In this document: positions 1 through 8,753 of the stretch, piece after piece
How positions within the stretch are numbered: position 1 is the first letter of the stretch
Layout of the letters: every line of letters starts with the position of its first letter
Assembly: GCA_021772075.1 (NCBI GenBank)
Contig: JAETNQ010000012.1
Span: 1 to 64,000 of the forward strand
Reading direction: 5' to 3'
DNA length: 64,000 nt
DNA from: Lachnospiraceae bacterium
GTDB taxonomy: Bacteria; Bacillota; Clostridia; Lachnospirales; Lachnospiraceae
The notes under the pieces: generated by a model
What the model was told of the DNA's origin: nothing
Database searches by the model: none
Seen by the model: only the letters and a program-made list of their open reading frames with translations
Translations under genes and position numbers: made by a program

Positions 1-86
1 AGGAAGGAGCCAGGGCGACCAAAGCGGCGGCGAAAGAGATTGTGAGTAAGGGATAACAAAATCTGATTGTATGAAAAGGAGAATTA

Positions 87-269
87 ATGGACAGCGAGAA
101 AATCACAGAGGACATTTCCACCACGCCACCGGCTAAGGACGCTCCCGCACTGGTGAAGAAGATTGGCCGGGCTACCTACATTGTGAGGGTTCATTTCAGT
201 AAGACCAGCAAGGAAACCATGAGCAACAAAATTAAACGTATGCTGAAAAATGAGATACAGCAGATGTGA
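87..269 (+). CDS. TnpW-like transposon-encoded small protein (60 aa)
   Basis: A 60-residue basic protein preceded by a good AAGGAG site. The core pattern (a TYIVRVHFS strand followed by a lysine-rich helix) resembles TnpW proteins carried next to recombinase genes of Tn4451/ICE-type elements in Clostridia. Its function is unknown in those families. It marks the window start as the tail of an integrated mobile element; whatever lies upstream (recombinase or relaxase) is outside the window. Family assignment is by remembered similarity only. Confidence 0.6.
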   Translation: MDSEKITEDISTTPPAKDAPALVKKIGRATYIVRVHFSKTSKETMSNKIKRMLKNEIQQM

Positions 270-347
270 AAAAGCGATAACGGAAACAGGCCGGGATTCA
301 GAAATGCGCTGGCTCCCGGCTTGTAAAATCAGGAGGTTTATGGTAGT

Positions 348-1172
348 ATGGAGATACGAAAACGAAAGGGAAAGCAGATGGGAAGATTGACAGTGACGGA
401 ACAGCAATATCAGGAAGATTTGCAGCGTTTAAGAGGTTTACGACCAATCGATGATGATTTCATGCGTTGTCTTTTTAAAGACAATATTCCACTAGCTGAA
501 TTTGTGTTACGCATTATCACTGATAAACCAGATTTAATTATTACTGATTGTGAAACACAGAAGGATATGAAAAGACTTGCTGGCGCACGTTCTATCTGTC
601 TGGACGCATATGGAACGGATTCAGTCGGAAAGAAATATGATCTGGAGGTCCAGAGGCAAGACAAGGGAGCAGACCCACACAGGGCAAGATACCATTCAAG
701 TGTAATGGATATAGAGAATCTCCATTCCGGGCAGGAATTTAAAGAATTGCCAGACACATATACAATTTTTATTATTGAAAAAGATTTTTATGGTCAGGGC
801 GAAGCGGTTTATCCGATTGAGAGAATCAACCTTGCAACGGGTAAATCTTTTGAAGATGGGGAGCATATCCTTTATGTGAATGGTGAATATCGTGGAGAAT
901 CCGATATAGGAAAACTCATGCATGATTTTAACTGTACACAGGCAGCTGATATGAATTTTGAACTGATGGCAGAACGAACAAGATATTTGAAAGAAAACCC
1001 GAAAGGAGTTCAAGAAATGTGTAAAATGATGGAGGATATGAGAAAAGAATCTTTGAAAGAGGTTGCTAAAAGAATGTTAGCAGATGGAATGTTGACACTT
1101 GAAAAAATTGCGGAATACGCAGGACTTTCACTTGACGAAGTAAAAAAACTGAAAGCTGATAAAACATTCTGA
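348..1172 (+). CDS. Rpn family recombination-promoting nuclease / PD-(D/E)XK putative transposase
   Basis: Protein of 274 aa. The N-terminal half carries the PD-(D/E)XK-type core of the Rpn/PF12784 family: an Asp in ICLDAYG followed by DLEVQRQ, which supplies the E-x-Q catalytic pair, then a conserved R-Y-H-S segment. The C-terminus ends in a small helical HTH-like tail (ADGMLTLEKIAEYAGLSLDE) typical of the family. Members are metal-dependent DNA endonucleases linked to RecA-independent recombination and to bacterial variability. The start at 348 sits about 11 nt after AGGAGG; the family more often begins at the internal Met (378). The AT-rich composition and neighbours support an accessory location. 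Confidence 0.85.
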   Translation: MEIRKRKGKQMGRLTVTEQQYQEDLQRLRGLRPIDDDFMRCLFKDNIPLAEFVLRIITDKPDLIITDCETQKDMKRLAGARSICLDAYGTDSVGKKYDLEVQRQDKGADPHRARYHSSVMDIENLHSGQEFKELPDTYTIFIIEKDFYGQGEAVYPIERINLATGKSFEDGEHILYVNGEYRGESDIGKLMHDFNCTQAADMNFELMAERTRYLKENPKGVQEMCKMMEDMRKESLKEVAKRMLADGMLTLEKIAEYAGLSLDEVKKLKADKTF

Positions 1173-1210
1173 TTATTTTGAACAAATAGTAAAGCAAATA
1201 TTGAACAATA

Positions 1211-1235
1211 GGCAGGTGGTTGGTTACTACCTGCC
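1211..1235 (+). terminator. Weak terminator-like hairpin after the Rpn gene
   Basis: GGCAGGT and ACCTGCC form a 7-bp perfect stem with an 11-nt loop, about 40 nt downstream of the Rpn stop. It is followed by GTGTTTATG rather than a clean U-run, so termination would be weak. The remaining sequence to 1403 is AT-rich with no other feature seen. Confidence 0.35.
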
Positions 1236-1403
1236 GTGTTTATGATAAAATTTCAGAAATCCCATATTTTTTATATAAAGTAGTTTGTGATGAAAACAAA
1301 TCTTTTGTTTTCAGTGTGTTGAGCAATAAGAATAGTATATCAAGTATAAAAAAATAAAAAGTACATAAGGATAATAAAAGAATATGAAAGAAGTTTATTT
1401 AGA

Positions 1404-1968
1404 ATGAATTTTATTATTCAAGATAATACAGCAATGACATTGGAAACTAATTTGGTAAAAATTATCGAAAAGATACTTTATGACGAAAAAGGTGGACGGT
1501 TAACTATTGCTGAAATAGCAGAGTCAATCAAAAAGAGATTCGATTTGAGTTTCTCTAATGAAGAAATAAAAACAGCCATAAGAAAAAAAGGAAGGCATAT
1601 CCAAAATATAGAGCATGGTTATATTTTGAAACCAGATTATAGAAAGACGTTATCGAACCAAGAAGATTTCAATTCAAATAAAAATTCCATATTAGCCTTA
1701 CTTGATAATGTAAAAGAAAATGGGGGACAGTTTAAGAAAAGTGAATCTGATATTAAATTAATTAATCTTTTTTTGAATTGGGAAAATGAAGAAAAAAATA
1801 AATTTGTTTATAATATCGTATCTTATGGGTATGTATATTGTTCTTTAACTGCAAAGAAAGATGAAATACTTGCAAGTAGGCTTTTTAGGGGAAAAAATTA
1901 TTTTAGATGCGAATATTATTTTTAGATTAGCTGGAATTAATATTAATGTTTCCTGTTTACATTTTTGA
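1404..1968 (+). pseudogene. Frameshifted and truncated HTH + PIN-like protein
   Basis: The first frame (1404-1925) gives 173 aa with an N-terminal winged-helix-like region (LTIAEIAESIKKRF ... IKTAIRKKG, residues about 30-70, HARE-HTH-like). Around 1888-1896, in a T5/G4/A6 stretch, the coding signal moves to the +1 frame, which reads EKIILDANIIFRLAGIN. The LDxNIIFR pattern with Asp and Asn looks like the first motif of a PIN nuclease domain. The shifted frame stops at 1966-1968 after only about 25 residues, so the rest of the PIN domain is missing. Very AT-rich relative to chromosome genes. The PIN call is inference from a short motif. Confidence 0.5.
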
Positions 1969-1989
1969 CAATATATCCAATCTATTATT

Positions 1990-2163
1990 TTAATCATCCT
2001 CACTCAAAACAAATGTAAAATCCCCCTCAATTTTTGCTTTTATTCCAACCGCCTTAATAGCATAGTTTCCATAAGTCAGTTTATAACCATCAAGAAGAAC
2101 ATTATTTTCATCATCAAAAATAGTTTCTAATAAGATTTCATTATCAGTATCAACCAGAACCAT
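1990..2163 (-). CDS. Hypothetical 57-aa acidic protein
   Basis: ATG at 2163 follows an AAGGGA ribosome site placed at the end of the preceding gene (2166-2558); the two stop/start signals are only 2 nt apart, so they form a coupled pair. The protein starts MVLVDTDNEILLETIFDDEN and ends in an acidic LSEDD tail, reading like a short all-beta domain. No family recognised. Same AT-rich composition as the rest of the left accessory region. It could be an immunity or antitoxin-size partner, but nothing in the sequence shows that. Confidence 0.45.
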   Translation of the reverse strand: MVLVDTDNEILLETIFDDENNVLLDGYKLTYGNYAIKAVGIKAKIEGDFTFVLSEDD

Positions 2164-2165
2164 TC

Positions 2166-2558
2166 TTAATTTCCCTTAAGAGCTTCCATATTTGTTGAAA
2201 AACTGATAAATTTATCGCTTTCAGAAATTGAAAAGGATTGTAGTATTATAGCACCAGATAACTTCTCTACACTGATATTCCAATAGTTTCCTCCCAGTGG
2301 AAATATCTGGAATTCAGCAGCCGAATAATAATCTTCTTTATTTGCAATCACTTTTTCATTGCCACTCTTTTCCTCCTCTTGTACCATAGAAATTAATTCA
2401 TTTAGATATTTTCTTGATGTTCTCGAATTTATTTGAATTACGATTGCATACCATAAAGAATTCTGTACAATTTTTCTTCTTTCACAATTTCTGACGGTTG
2501 TCAATGCCATGCAGCGGAAGCAAAAAGGTTCAGCCCGCAGCTTTGCGGCTTCGGCCAA
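2166..2558 (-). CDS. Hypothetical protein, N-terminus probably chimeric
   Basis: Open frame of 130 aa. Residues from about 40 onward (NSRTSRKYLNELISMVQEEE ... GGNYWNISVEKLSGAIILQS) look like one small alpha/beta domain. The first about 30 residues (Cys- and Ala-rich) come from a GC-richer stretch at 2480-2600 and look like a junction rather than authentic coding sequence; the true start may be lost or internal. Directly upstream of, and coupled to, the 57-aa ORF. No family recognised. Probably a remnant at the boundary between accessory DNA and core chromosome. Confidence 0.4.
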   Translation of the reverse strand: MAEAAKLRAEPFCFRCMALTTVRNCERRKIVQNSLWYAIVIQINSRTSRKYLNELISMVQEEEKSGNEKVIANKEDYYSAAEFQIFPLGGNYWNISVEKLSGAIILQSFSISESDKFISFSTNMEALKGN

Positions 2559-2600
2559 CCGGAAACTGAAACTCTCCCGATCCGCCAGCCCAGCTGCTTT

Positions 2601-3299
2601 CTAAACAACGTCCCTCGTCTCCACCCCATGCACGCATAAAAACACGGATACGGCGGACAAGACAACCATTCCCAAATAAAACGGAAGATTATGAACCAGC
2701 GTATAGGAACCGATATTCCCCTGGGTCAGCAGCATAACGATACAGGCCGCCACAATAGCCGCTTTCGAGGATTTCATCCGCATGCCCACGAATAACGCCG
2801 TATAGCTGACGCTGACCATGATCGCGGAATCGACCAGAATTTCCAGATAAAAAGACACATCCCGCCATCCTCCCGGCAAAACAGACTCTGCCGGTATATG
2901 GGCCAGCGGTCCTGCCAGCACAAGTCCTCCGCAGACCATAAGCTTGCACAGGATTAACGCGGAAAAATTAAAGATCCATACGACCAGCATTTTGGAAAGC
3001 AATATCTTCTGCCGGCTGATCGGGTAGGAAAACATCAAGTCCATCGTTTTATCTTTATAAGCGCCGACAATCACGGATGCCAGCATCACGGCAGTGCAAA
3101 GCATAAACGCCATATTGGCGAACATATCCACGGCGGTTCCGATCATGCTCTTCCCATAAGTCTCCACGGTCTCCATATCATCCAATTCCCCTGATGTAGC
3201 AAGAACCATAAGAAAGATAATCCCTGTCACTATCGCCGCCTTTATCACGAATTTTTTCATATTGTTTTTCTTCCATTCCAATTTCATCAATTTCCACAT
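2601..3299 (-). CDS. ABC-2 type transporter permease (lantibiotic/bacitracin-resistance type)
   Basis: Protein of 232 aa with about six hydrophobic segments (residues about 15-35, 65-85, 110-130, 150-175, 180-200, 205-225), the pattern of ABC-2 permeases accompanying BcrA/LanF-type ATPases. Contains the family-typical SYPISRQKILLSKMLVVW loop between segments 2 and 3. Its start overlaps the end of the upstream ATPase gene by 13 nt, so the two are translationally coupled. With the adjacent two-component system it forms a self-contained exporter module, likely for defence against a cell-envelope-acting peptide; the substrate is not evident. Confidence 0.85.
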   Translation of the reverse strand: MWKLMKLEWKKNNMKKFVIKAAIVTGIIFLMVLATSGELDDMETVETYGKSMIGTAVDMFANMAFMLCTAVMLASVIVGAYKDKTMDLMFSYPISRQKILLSKMLVVWIFNFSALILCKLMVCGGLVLAGPLAHIPAESVLPGGWRDVSFYLEILVDSAIMVSVSYTALFVGMRMKSSKAAIVAACIVMLLTQGNIGSYTLVHNLPFYLGMVVLSAVSVFLCVHGVETRDVV

Positions 3300-4216
3300 G
3301 TCCTGTCCGCCTCCCCCGTTATTTTCAGGAAATAATCTTCCAGCGTTTCCGCTTTTTTTCCGATCGCCGTCACTTCGATCCTATGGGCCGCCAATACCCT
3401 GGCTGTCTCCTGCACCGTCGCCTCCGGGTCATAAATTCTGATATTCCCTTCTTTCATGATTTTAAAATTGTTCATCCCGCACTTATCACTTAAAATAAAT
3501 GCCGCTCCCTTTGTATCCGTCACCCTTACCTCGATGCAGGCCGTATTCATCTCCTCCAGCATTTGCATGCCCACCTCCTGCACCAATTCCCCGCGATGAA
3601 GAATTCCCACCGTATCGGCAATGCTCTCGATCTCTGAAAGAATGTGGCTGGAGGCCATTACCGTCATTCCATACTCCGAACACAGGTTTCTGAGCAATTT
3701 CCGCACATGCTTCATGCCCGCAGGATCCAGCCCGTTTGTCGGCTCATCCAGAACCAGAAGCTCCGGCCTGCAGAGAACCGCCCTGGCGATCCCCAGCCGT
3801 TCCTTCATTCCCAGCGAATACTCTTTCACCGGCCGGCCGGCATCCGGCAAAAGCTCCAGCATCTCCAAAGCCCCTTCCACGCTCCCCGGATGATGATATC
3901 CCATATATTCACAGTGAAGCTCCAGGTTCTCCCGGCCTGTCAGACGTTCATAGAAACAGGGGAATTCTATGATGCTTCCTATTCTTTTCAATACGCCGTA
4001 GGATTTCGGCGTCAGGTTCTCCCCGAAAAGTTCGATGCTGCCCCTTGTCGGCTTCCAAAGGTTGAGGATCATTTTCATGACTGTAGTTTTTCCTGCCCCG
4101 TTAGGCCCGAGAAATCCGTAGATCTCCCCCTTTTTTACATGCAAGCCTACGTCCTTTACAATCTCTTTCCCTCCAATGGTTTTCGTAAGATGGTTCGTCT
4201 GTATTACGTACGGCAT
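3287..4216 (-). CDS. ABC transporter ATP-binding protein (BcrA/LanF-like)
   Basis: Protein of 309 aa. Walker A GPNGAGKTT (about residues 38-46), signature SLGMKERLGIARA (about 137), Walker B LLVLDEPTNGLDP (about 155), and H-loop ASSH. After the roughly 220-aa nucleotide-binding domain there is a C-terminal extension typical of bacitracin/lantibiotic exporter ATPases. Start has a GGAGG site. It is the first gene of the exporter pair and overlaps the permease gene. It lies downstream of the histidine kinase gene on the same strand, with a 92-nt gap, so it could have its own promoter or be read through. Confidence 0.92.
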   Translation of the reverse strand: MPYVIQTNHLTKTIGGKEIVKDVGLHVKKGEIYGFLGPNGAGKTTVMKMILNLWKPTRGSIELFGENLTPKSYGVLKRIGSIIEFPCFYERLTGRENLELHCEYMGYHHPGSVEGALEMLELLPDAGRPVKEYSLGMKERLGIARAVLCRPELLVLDEPTNGLDPAGMKHVRKLLRNLCSEYGMTVMASSHILSEIESIADTVGILHRGELVQEVGMQMLEEMNTACIEVRVTDTKGAAFILSDKCGMNNFKIMKEGNIRIYDPEATVQETARVLAAHRIEVTAIGKKAETLEDYFLKITGEADRTCGN

Positions 4217-4308
4217 ATCCTGCCTCCTTTCTCCTTATGTAAAGCTTCTAAGTTCTCTTTACATCAACCATTGTAGCAATCCGTTTTTTCAAAACTCTTG
4301 ACTAAATC

Positions 4309-5340
4309 TTACGAATTTCTTTCGCCGTAAAGCTTATGAGCCGCTTTTTTTAATTTTAAAGTGAATACGGTCTTTTGGTAAGGAACGCTCTCCAGCACGA
4401 TATCCCCTCCCATCTGAAGCGCCAGATTTTTCGCGATCGTCAGCCCAAGCCCGTTTCCCTGCACTTTGCGGCTGCGGGAATCTTCCATCGTAAACAGACG
4501 TTCAAACACGTTTTCCGCAAATTTTTGATCAATCCCCTTCCCTTGGTCAACCACATCGATCCATATTTCCTCCTCCTTCTCCCGCAGGAATACTCCCAAG
4601 TATTTCCCCTCTTTCCCATATCGGATGACATTGGAAATCAAATTGGATAAAATGCGCTGCAAGGCTTCCTTATTCCCCCATACATACACCGGCTCTTCCG
4701 GAACATCGATCTCCAGGCGAGCAGCCCCTTCTGTGGAATCTTCCGGGCAGCCTGCCGCCTCCCCCGTCTTCTCCCGGCCCTCCATTTCCCATTGGAAATG
4801 GATCATTTCATAAAATCCTAATATGGTTTCCCTGCATATGCCGCCCGCTTCGATCCTTGACATTTCCATATCCATATCGCCGGATTCCAGCTTTGCCAAC
4901 GTAAAAAACTGGTCGATCAGCTCCATAACGTTGCGCGCCTTTTTTTCCGTCTTCTCCAGCATTTCACCGCTGCCCTCCCCTTTCAGGCGCATGATCTCCA
5001 AATAGCCTAGTATGACGGTCATGGGCGTTTTTATATCGTGGGAAATATTGGACAGCATTCTTTTGGATGCCATTTCCGAACGGTAATACCCCGCTTTCGC
5101 TTTCCGTTGTTTTTCCAGCAGCCGGTTAATCTGGGCCGCCAGCGCCGCCAGTCCTTTATTGTCCGTAAAAACCATCAGTCCTGCTCCGCTGTCCCTGTCC
5201 AGAATATTTTTTAATTCCTCCGCCATTTCCAAAAGCTTTTTCTGGGTGCCGGAGCGAAAAGCCAAACGCTGCCAGACAACGATGCCGGCCAGAACCAGGA
5301 TAAAAAAAGAAAGAACCGCCGTCATCTCCTTCTCGCTCAT
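4309..5340 (-). CDS. Membrane sensor histidine kinase
   Basis: Protein of 343 aa. One N-terminal transmembrane segment (about residues 8-25), no large extracellular domain, a coiled-coil linker, then the HisKA H-box ISHDIKTP with His101, the N-box (SNLISNVIRYG), and G-boxes DQGKGI and GNGLGLTIAKN. The short intramembrane-sensing architecture is that of kinases controlling peptide-resistance ABC exporters, where the transporter itself often helps sense drug. Start overlaps the stop of the response-regulator gene by 4 nt (ATGA). Cognate partners are the regulator upstream and probably the ABC pair downstream. Confidence 0.92.
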   Translation of the reverse strand: MSEKEMTAVLSFFILVLAGIVVWQRLAFRSGTQKKLLEMAEELKNILDRDSGAGLMVFTDNKGLAALAAQINRLLEKQRKAKAGYYRSEMASKRMLSNISHDIKTPMTVILGYLEIMRLKGEGSGEMLEKTEKKARNVMELIDQFFTLAKLESGDMDMEMSRIEAGGICRETILGFYEMIHFQWEMEGREKTGEAAGCPEDSTEGAARLEIDVPEEPVYVWGNKEALQRILSNLISNVIRYGKEGKYLGVFLREKEEEIWIDVVDQGKGIDQKFAENVFERLFTMEDSRSRKVQGNGLGLTIAKNLALQMGGDIVLESVPYQKTVFTLKLKKAAHKLYGERNS

Positions 5341-6029
5341 GGCATAACCCCCAATTTATAACCGATGCCCCAAATAGTGACAACATACCTGGGATTCCTG
5401 GCATCCTCTTCCAGCTTGTTCCGCAGTCTGCTGATATGGACATTTACGGCATTTTCATCCCCATAATAAGCATCCTTCCAAACGAGGGAATAAATCTGCT
5501 CCTTCGTATATACTTTCCTGGGATTCTGCATCAGCAACTTCAAGATCTCGAATTCCTTGGCCGTCAAGTCTATTTTATTTCCCGCCTTCGTCACCGTATA
5601 ATCGGCCAGATTCATCTCGATTTCCCCGGCTCTGATCATTTCCTCCTGCTTGGAAGCATCTCCGTTATACTGCGTCGATCTGCGTATATTCGCTTTTACC
5701 CTCGCCAATACTTCGGCCACGGAAAAAGGCTTGGTAATATAATCGTCCGCCCCAAGCCCAAGCCCCAGCGTTTTATCCGCCTCCGAATCCTTTGCCGAAA
5801 CAATGATCACTGGAACCACGCTGTCTTTTCTGATATGCTGCAGCACATCCATTCCGCTGACTGCAGGAATCATCAGATCCAGAAGCACCAGATCGAAGCA
5901 GGAGACCCCGAATTTTTCACATGCCTCCCTTCCGTCACGGGCCATAACCACCTCAAAATTTTCCGTCTCCAGATAGTCTTTCAACATCATGCCTATTTCC
6001 AAATCGTCCTCTACCAGAAGAATTCTCAT
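5337..6029 (-). CDS. OmpR/PhoB-family response regulator
   Basis: Receiver domain with the acidic pair EDD, phospho-acceptor Asp in DLVLLDLMIP and Lys in ITKPF, followed by a winged-helix DNA-binding domain ending VVTIWGIGYKLG. A second in-frame ATG lies 12 nt upstream (6041); 6029 is preferred because a G-run sits 5-6 nt before it and the conserved start MRILLVEDD follows. Coupled by ATGA to the kinase gene. Likely controls the ABC exporter downstream and perhaps the whole PadR-headed cluster. Confidence 0.92.
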   Translation of the reverse strand: MRILLVEDDLEIGMMLKDYLETENFEVVMARDGREACEKFGVSCFDLVLLDLMIPAVSGMDVLQHIRKDSVVPVIIVSAKDSEADKTLGLGLGADDYITKPFSVAEVLARVKANIRRSTQYNGDASKQEEMIRAGEIEMNLADYTVTKAGNKIDLTAKEFEILKLLMQNPRKVYTKEQIYSLVWKDAYYGDENAVNVHISRLRNKLEEDARNPRYVVTIWGIGYKLGVMP

Positions 6030-6090
6030 TTTTACCCCCATCCGCCCGCTTCCGCAGACACTCTAGCCAAAAGCGGAAAACGCTTTTCTT

Positions 6091-6750
6091 TCAATATTCT
6101 TTCGGCACGTCATCCAATCCATACATCCGGCGGAAATCCTCCAGATCCCCTTCGTTCCTTATGACCATGATTTCCTGGAATTTCCCGGTATGTACATCTT
6201 TAAATCCCGCCACCTGTTCTCCGTTGCAGATGCTGCACCGCAGAACAGCGCGCTGGTTTTCCCTGTCGAACTCCATGACCGAAACACAATCTCTGCTATG
6301 CTGCAGATGTATCCCGATATGCCCGACGCCCAGTATCGCCGCCGCTATCAGCATCCATATGATTTTACCATAGATCCCGAGCAGAAAAAAGGCCGCTACC
6401 GGCAAAGTCGCCCCGGCGAGCGGAACCCCGGCAAAACTGCTGTAAAAATCCTCCAGCCTCCGTTCGCTCCGAAAATAGCGGATCCACCACAGTTCATACA
6501 GAACCATCAGCGCGGCGGCGGCAAGGAGCCACCAGGACCAGGCCGACCAAGGCCTTAGGTTAAAATCAGAAAAAACCAGCGCGCAGCAGCACACCAGCAC
6601 TTCGCCCGTTCTTTCCAAGAACAGCAATATCCTGTTTTCCTTTTCAGAAGTATACCCCTGCGGCATCTTCTTCGTCCATATCATATTAGGAATAAACAAC
6701 AGCAATAAAAAGATACAACCTGTATAAGAAAAACCAAAATGCCCCAACAT
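6091..6750 (-). CDS. Uncharacterised membrane protein, 219 aa
   Basis: Start at 6750 chosen because a perfect AAGGAGG site precedes it; the frame stays open further upstream but there it runs antisense-like through other coding sequence. Four or five predicted membrane segments in residues 5-140, including a Trp-rich one (RPWSAWSWWLLAAAALMVLY), followed by a soluble C-terminal part of about 75 residues containing CSICNG and ending DLEDFRRMYGLDD. No family recognised. Lies between pspC and the two-component genes on the same strand, suggesting a role in the same envelope module. Confidence 0.7.
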   Translation of the reverse strand: MLGHFGFSYTGCIFLLLLFIPNMIWTKKMPQGYTSEKENRILLFLERTGEVLVCCCALVFSDFNLRPWSAWSWWLLAAAALMVLYELWWIRYFRSERRLEDFYSSFAGVPLAGATLPVAAFFLLGIYGKIIWMLIAAAILGVGHIGIHLQHSRDCVSVMEFDRENQRAVLRCSICNGEQVAGFKDVHTGKFQEIMVIRNEGDLEDFRRMYGLDDVPKEY

Positions 6751-6767
6751 CTTTCCTCCTTGTAATG

Positions 6768-6797
6768 AAAACGGCAGAGTCCATGCCCTGCCGTTTT
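6768..6797 (-). terminator. Intercistronic hairpin between pspC-like gene and 219-aa membrane protein
   Basis: AAAACGGCAG and CTGCCGTTTT form a 10-bp perfect stem with a 10-nt loop, ending in four T on the transcribed minus strand and sitting just upstream of the next gene's ribosome site. It could partly terminate transcription and lower expression of the downstream genes, or protect the upstream mRNA. Confidence 0.55.
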
Positions 6798-6827
6798 CCT
6801 GTTGCTTGTTGACGGTTTTTTGTCCGC

Positions 6828-7025
6828 TTACTGCTCTTCCGGTATAATGATTGCCGCGATCAGATATGCCACCAGCCCGGTTCCCCATCCTGCGATGCTT
6901 AAAACTACCCATATAATCCGCACCAGCGTAGGATCGATCCCTACGTATTCCCCGATGCCTCCGCAGACTCCGCAAACCATTCTTTCCGCTTTCGATCTCG
7001 TTAATTTCTTATAATTGCCTTCCAT
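6828..7025 (-). CDS. PspC domain membrane protein
   Basis: Protein of 65 aa: KLTRSKAERMVCGVCGGIGEY then GIDPTLVRIIWVVLSI and a second hydrophobic helix ending in IPEEQ, the full PspC signature. Start at 7025 (MEGNYKK) is chosen over 7070 because GAGGAAG lies 8 nt before it and the PspC domain begins immediately. In E. coli PspC links membrane stress to psp activation; in Firmicutes the stand-alone domain is usually found beside DUF4097/PadR genes as here. Acts at the cytoplasmic membrane. Confidence 0.93.
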   Translation of the reverse strand: MEGNYKKLTRSKAERMVCGVCGGIGEYVGIDPTLVRIIWVVLSIAGWGTGLVAYLIAAIIIPEEQ

Positions 7026-7050
7026 ATCCTTTCTTCCTCTCTTTCTATTT

Positions 7051-8085
7051 TTATTTTGTAAAAGTAACATCTATGCTGCCCATGGAACATTCCAAAGAGC
7101 ATTCGGCGGATGCCCTGTTATCCATATACACTTCGTTCCTCATAGCCCCGTATGACTGTCCGCCTACGTTGATGGATCCGGCAGAACATTCTATTTCATA
7201 ATTAAAATCCGTTTCCTCATTGTCCAGTTCCAGCGCCAAATAACCCATGCCGCAGGAGGCATCTATCTCATAGTTTGCCCTGCCCTTCAACGTAGCGGTT
7301 CCCATACCGACTTCGATATCTATCTCATCCGCTTCGATCCCTTCCAGAACAGCTTCTCCCGCGCCGACCTCTACGGACAGGCTGCGGCAGTTTATCTTTT
7401 CGCTGGCAATGATGCCGGCCCCCGCATTCATCTCTACCTCATCGGCATCCAGCTCGCCGATGCTGATGATCCCGCCTCCTATGTCGATCTTCACATCGTC
7501 AAAGTGCTTTCCCTTCGGAATAAACAAATATACTTTTTCATTATGATTGCCCGTTAAGTGTTTTTTTCCTCCCTCCAGATAGAACACCCCGCCGGACTCA
7601 TAATACTGGTAATCCCCCTTGCCGTCTATTTTCACCCCGAAATGACTGTCCCCGGATTCCATAAGGCAAAGAGCAGCGCCGCCTATTTTGATCTCCAGTT
7701 CCCTCACCTGGCCATTGTCTATTCCGGTATCCACAACTCCTTCCGGCGCTTTTGACCCGAATTCCTCCTGGATTGCCTTCCTTACATCGTCTCCGGCCTC
7801 TTCCACGTCTGCCCTGGCATCCTCGATATCGTCTTCTATATCCTCCCAGATCTCTTCTTGGATATCCTCCGCTTCTTCCTGGATTCCTCCCGTCATCTCA
7901 TGCCGGATATGCCTTACTGCATCTTCGCCGCCTATTTTGCTTAAAAAATTCCAAAAACCGCCGTCCATATTCATTTCATTCACCATGCCCCATCCACCGC
8001 TGGCAAAGCCGAGCGCACAAATGGTACCTCCTATCAAAATCAATACGGCAGAGGCAACCAAACATATTTTGGTAAATTTTTTCAT
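7051..8085 (-). CDS. DUF4097 family beta-repeat protein, membrane anchored
   Basis: Protein of 344 aa. One N-terminal membrane anchor (residues about 5-25), an acidic coiled-coil segment (about 60-110, EEAEDIQEEIWEDIEDDIEDA), then a right-handed beta-helix-like DUF4097 domain with repeating strands such as EVEMNAGAGII and LSVEVGAGEAVLEGI. Start at 8085 has a GGAGGGGGG site and overlaps the DUF1700 stop as ATGA, so the two genes are translationally coupled. DUF4097 proteins accompany DUF1700 and PadR across Firmicutes; they are thought to be envelope adhesin or stress components, exact role unknown. Confidence 0.9.
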   Translation of the reverse strand: MKKFTKICLVASAVLILIGGTICALGFASGGWGMVNEMNMDGGFWNFLSKIGGEDAVRHIRHEMTGGIQEEAEDIQEEIWEDIEDDIEDARADVEEAGDDVRKAIQEEFGSKAPEGVVDTGIDNGQVRELEIKIGGAALCLMESGDSHFGVKIDGKGDYQYYESGGVFYLEGGKKHLTGNHNEKVYLFIPKGKHFDDVKIDIGGGIISIGELDADEVEMNAGAGIIASEKINCRSLSVEVGAGEAVLEGIEADEIDIEVGMGTATLKGRANYEIDASCGMGYLALELDNEETDFNYEIECSAGSINVGGQSYGAMRNEVYMDNRASAECSLECSMGSIDVTFTK

Positions 8086-8753
8086 CTCTTTTCCCCCCTC
8101 CTTCCATCCAGCAATTTCCTGCAGAGATTCACTACCGTACGTATGATCCACGGAAATGCCGTTCCCCATAGCCATACTGTAATCCAAATGAAAAACAGGG
8201 ACAGGCCGAGGAGCAATATGCCCGCTCCCACCAGGCAGATTCCCGCCAAAGGAACTACCGCTATTTTCACCATTCCGGCAATCAACAGCACGATGCCCGC
8301 TGCAAAGAGGCCGATCCCGGCTGCCGCAGTCCCTACAAAGAGTCCTAACAGTCCTCCGAGTATTCCTACGCCCGCTCCGAAGAGTCCTGACAGCATGGCT
8401 GCCAGCATAGGAAGCGCTGCGATGCATAAGAGAATGAGCAGAATGATCATACCGCCCGACAACTGTCTTCTATTTTCCTTTTTTACAACTTCATTCTTTA
8501 CTTCCTTCGTATATGTTTCATTATGATACCCGGTTTCTGTAAATTCCCCGGCCGCTCCGCTGTCCCCGAGCCCCTCTTTGATGACTCTGGCAAGCTGTTC
8601 CGGCGTTCCCATGGATTCCAGCACTTCCTGCTCGTTTTCCACCCCTGCGTCGTTCAAATAATCATTATAATATTGTAAAGCTTCCTCCCTCTCGCTTCGG
8701 GAAAGATCGGAGAGAAGCTCTTCCAGCCGCTGCATAAATTCCAACCTATTCAT
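8082..8753 (-). CDS. DUF1700 domain membrane protein (PadR partner)
   Basis: Protein of 223 aa beginning MNRLEFMQRLEELLSDLSRSEREEALQYYNDYLND-type sequence, the hallmark of DUF1700/HAAS domains, with the ALQYYNDY motif and a helical bundle to about residue 50. It is followed by a linker and several Gly/Leu-rich transmembrane segments (about 95-215). Overlaps the PadR gene by 8 nt and the DUF4097 gene by 4 nt. The N-terminal domain is believed to interact with the PadR regulator in this module; the membrane part would place the sensor in the envelope. Confidence 0.9.
   Translation of the reverse strand: MNRLEFMQRLEELLSDLSRSEREEALQYYNDYLNDAGVENEQEVLESMGTPEQLARVIKEGLGDSGAAGEFTETGYHNETYTKEVKNEVVKKENRRQLSGGMIILLILLCIAALPMLAAMLSGLFGAGVGILGGLLGLFVGTAAAGIGLFAAGIVLLIAGMVKIAVVPLAGICLVGAGILLLGLSLFFIWITVWLWGTAFPWIIRTVVNLCRKLLDGRRGEKR

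Noticed and set aside
1..45. Basic C-terminal tail (KEPGRPKRRRKRL then stop) of an upstream ORF
   Set aside because: Only 14 codons in the window and all three frames are open; frame cannot be decided.
2480..2603. Plus-strand frame ending KLKLSRSASPAAF as the tail of a gene
   Set aside because: Short, no start or family recognised; likely junction DNA between accessory and core regions.
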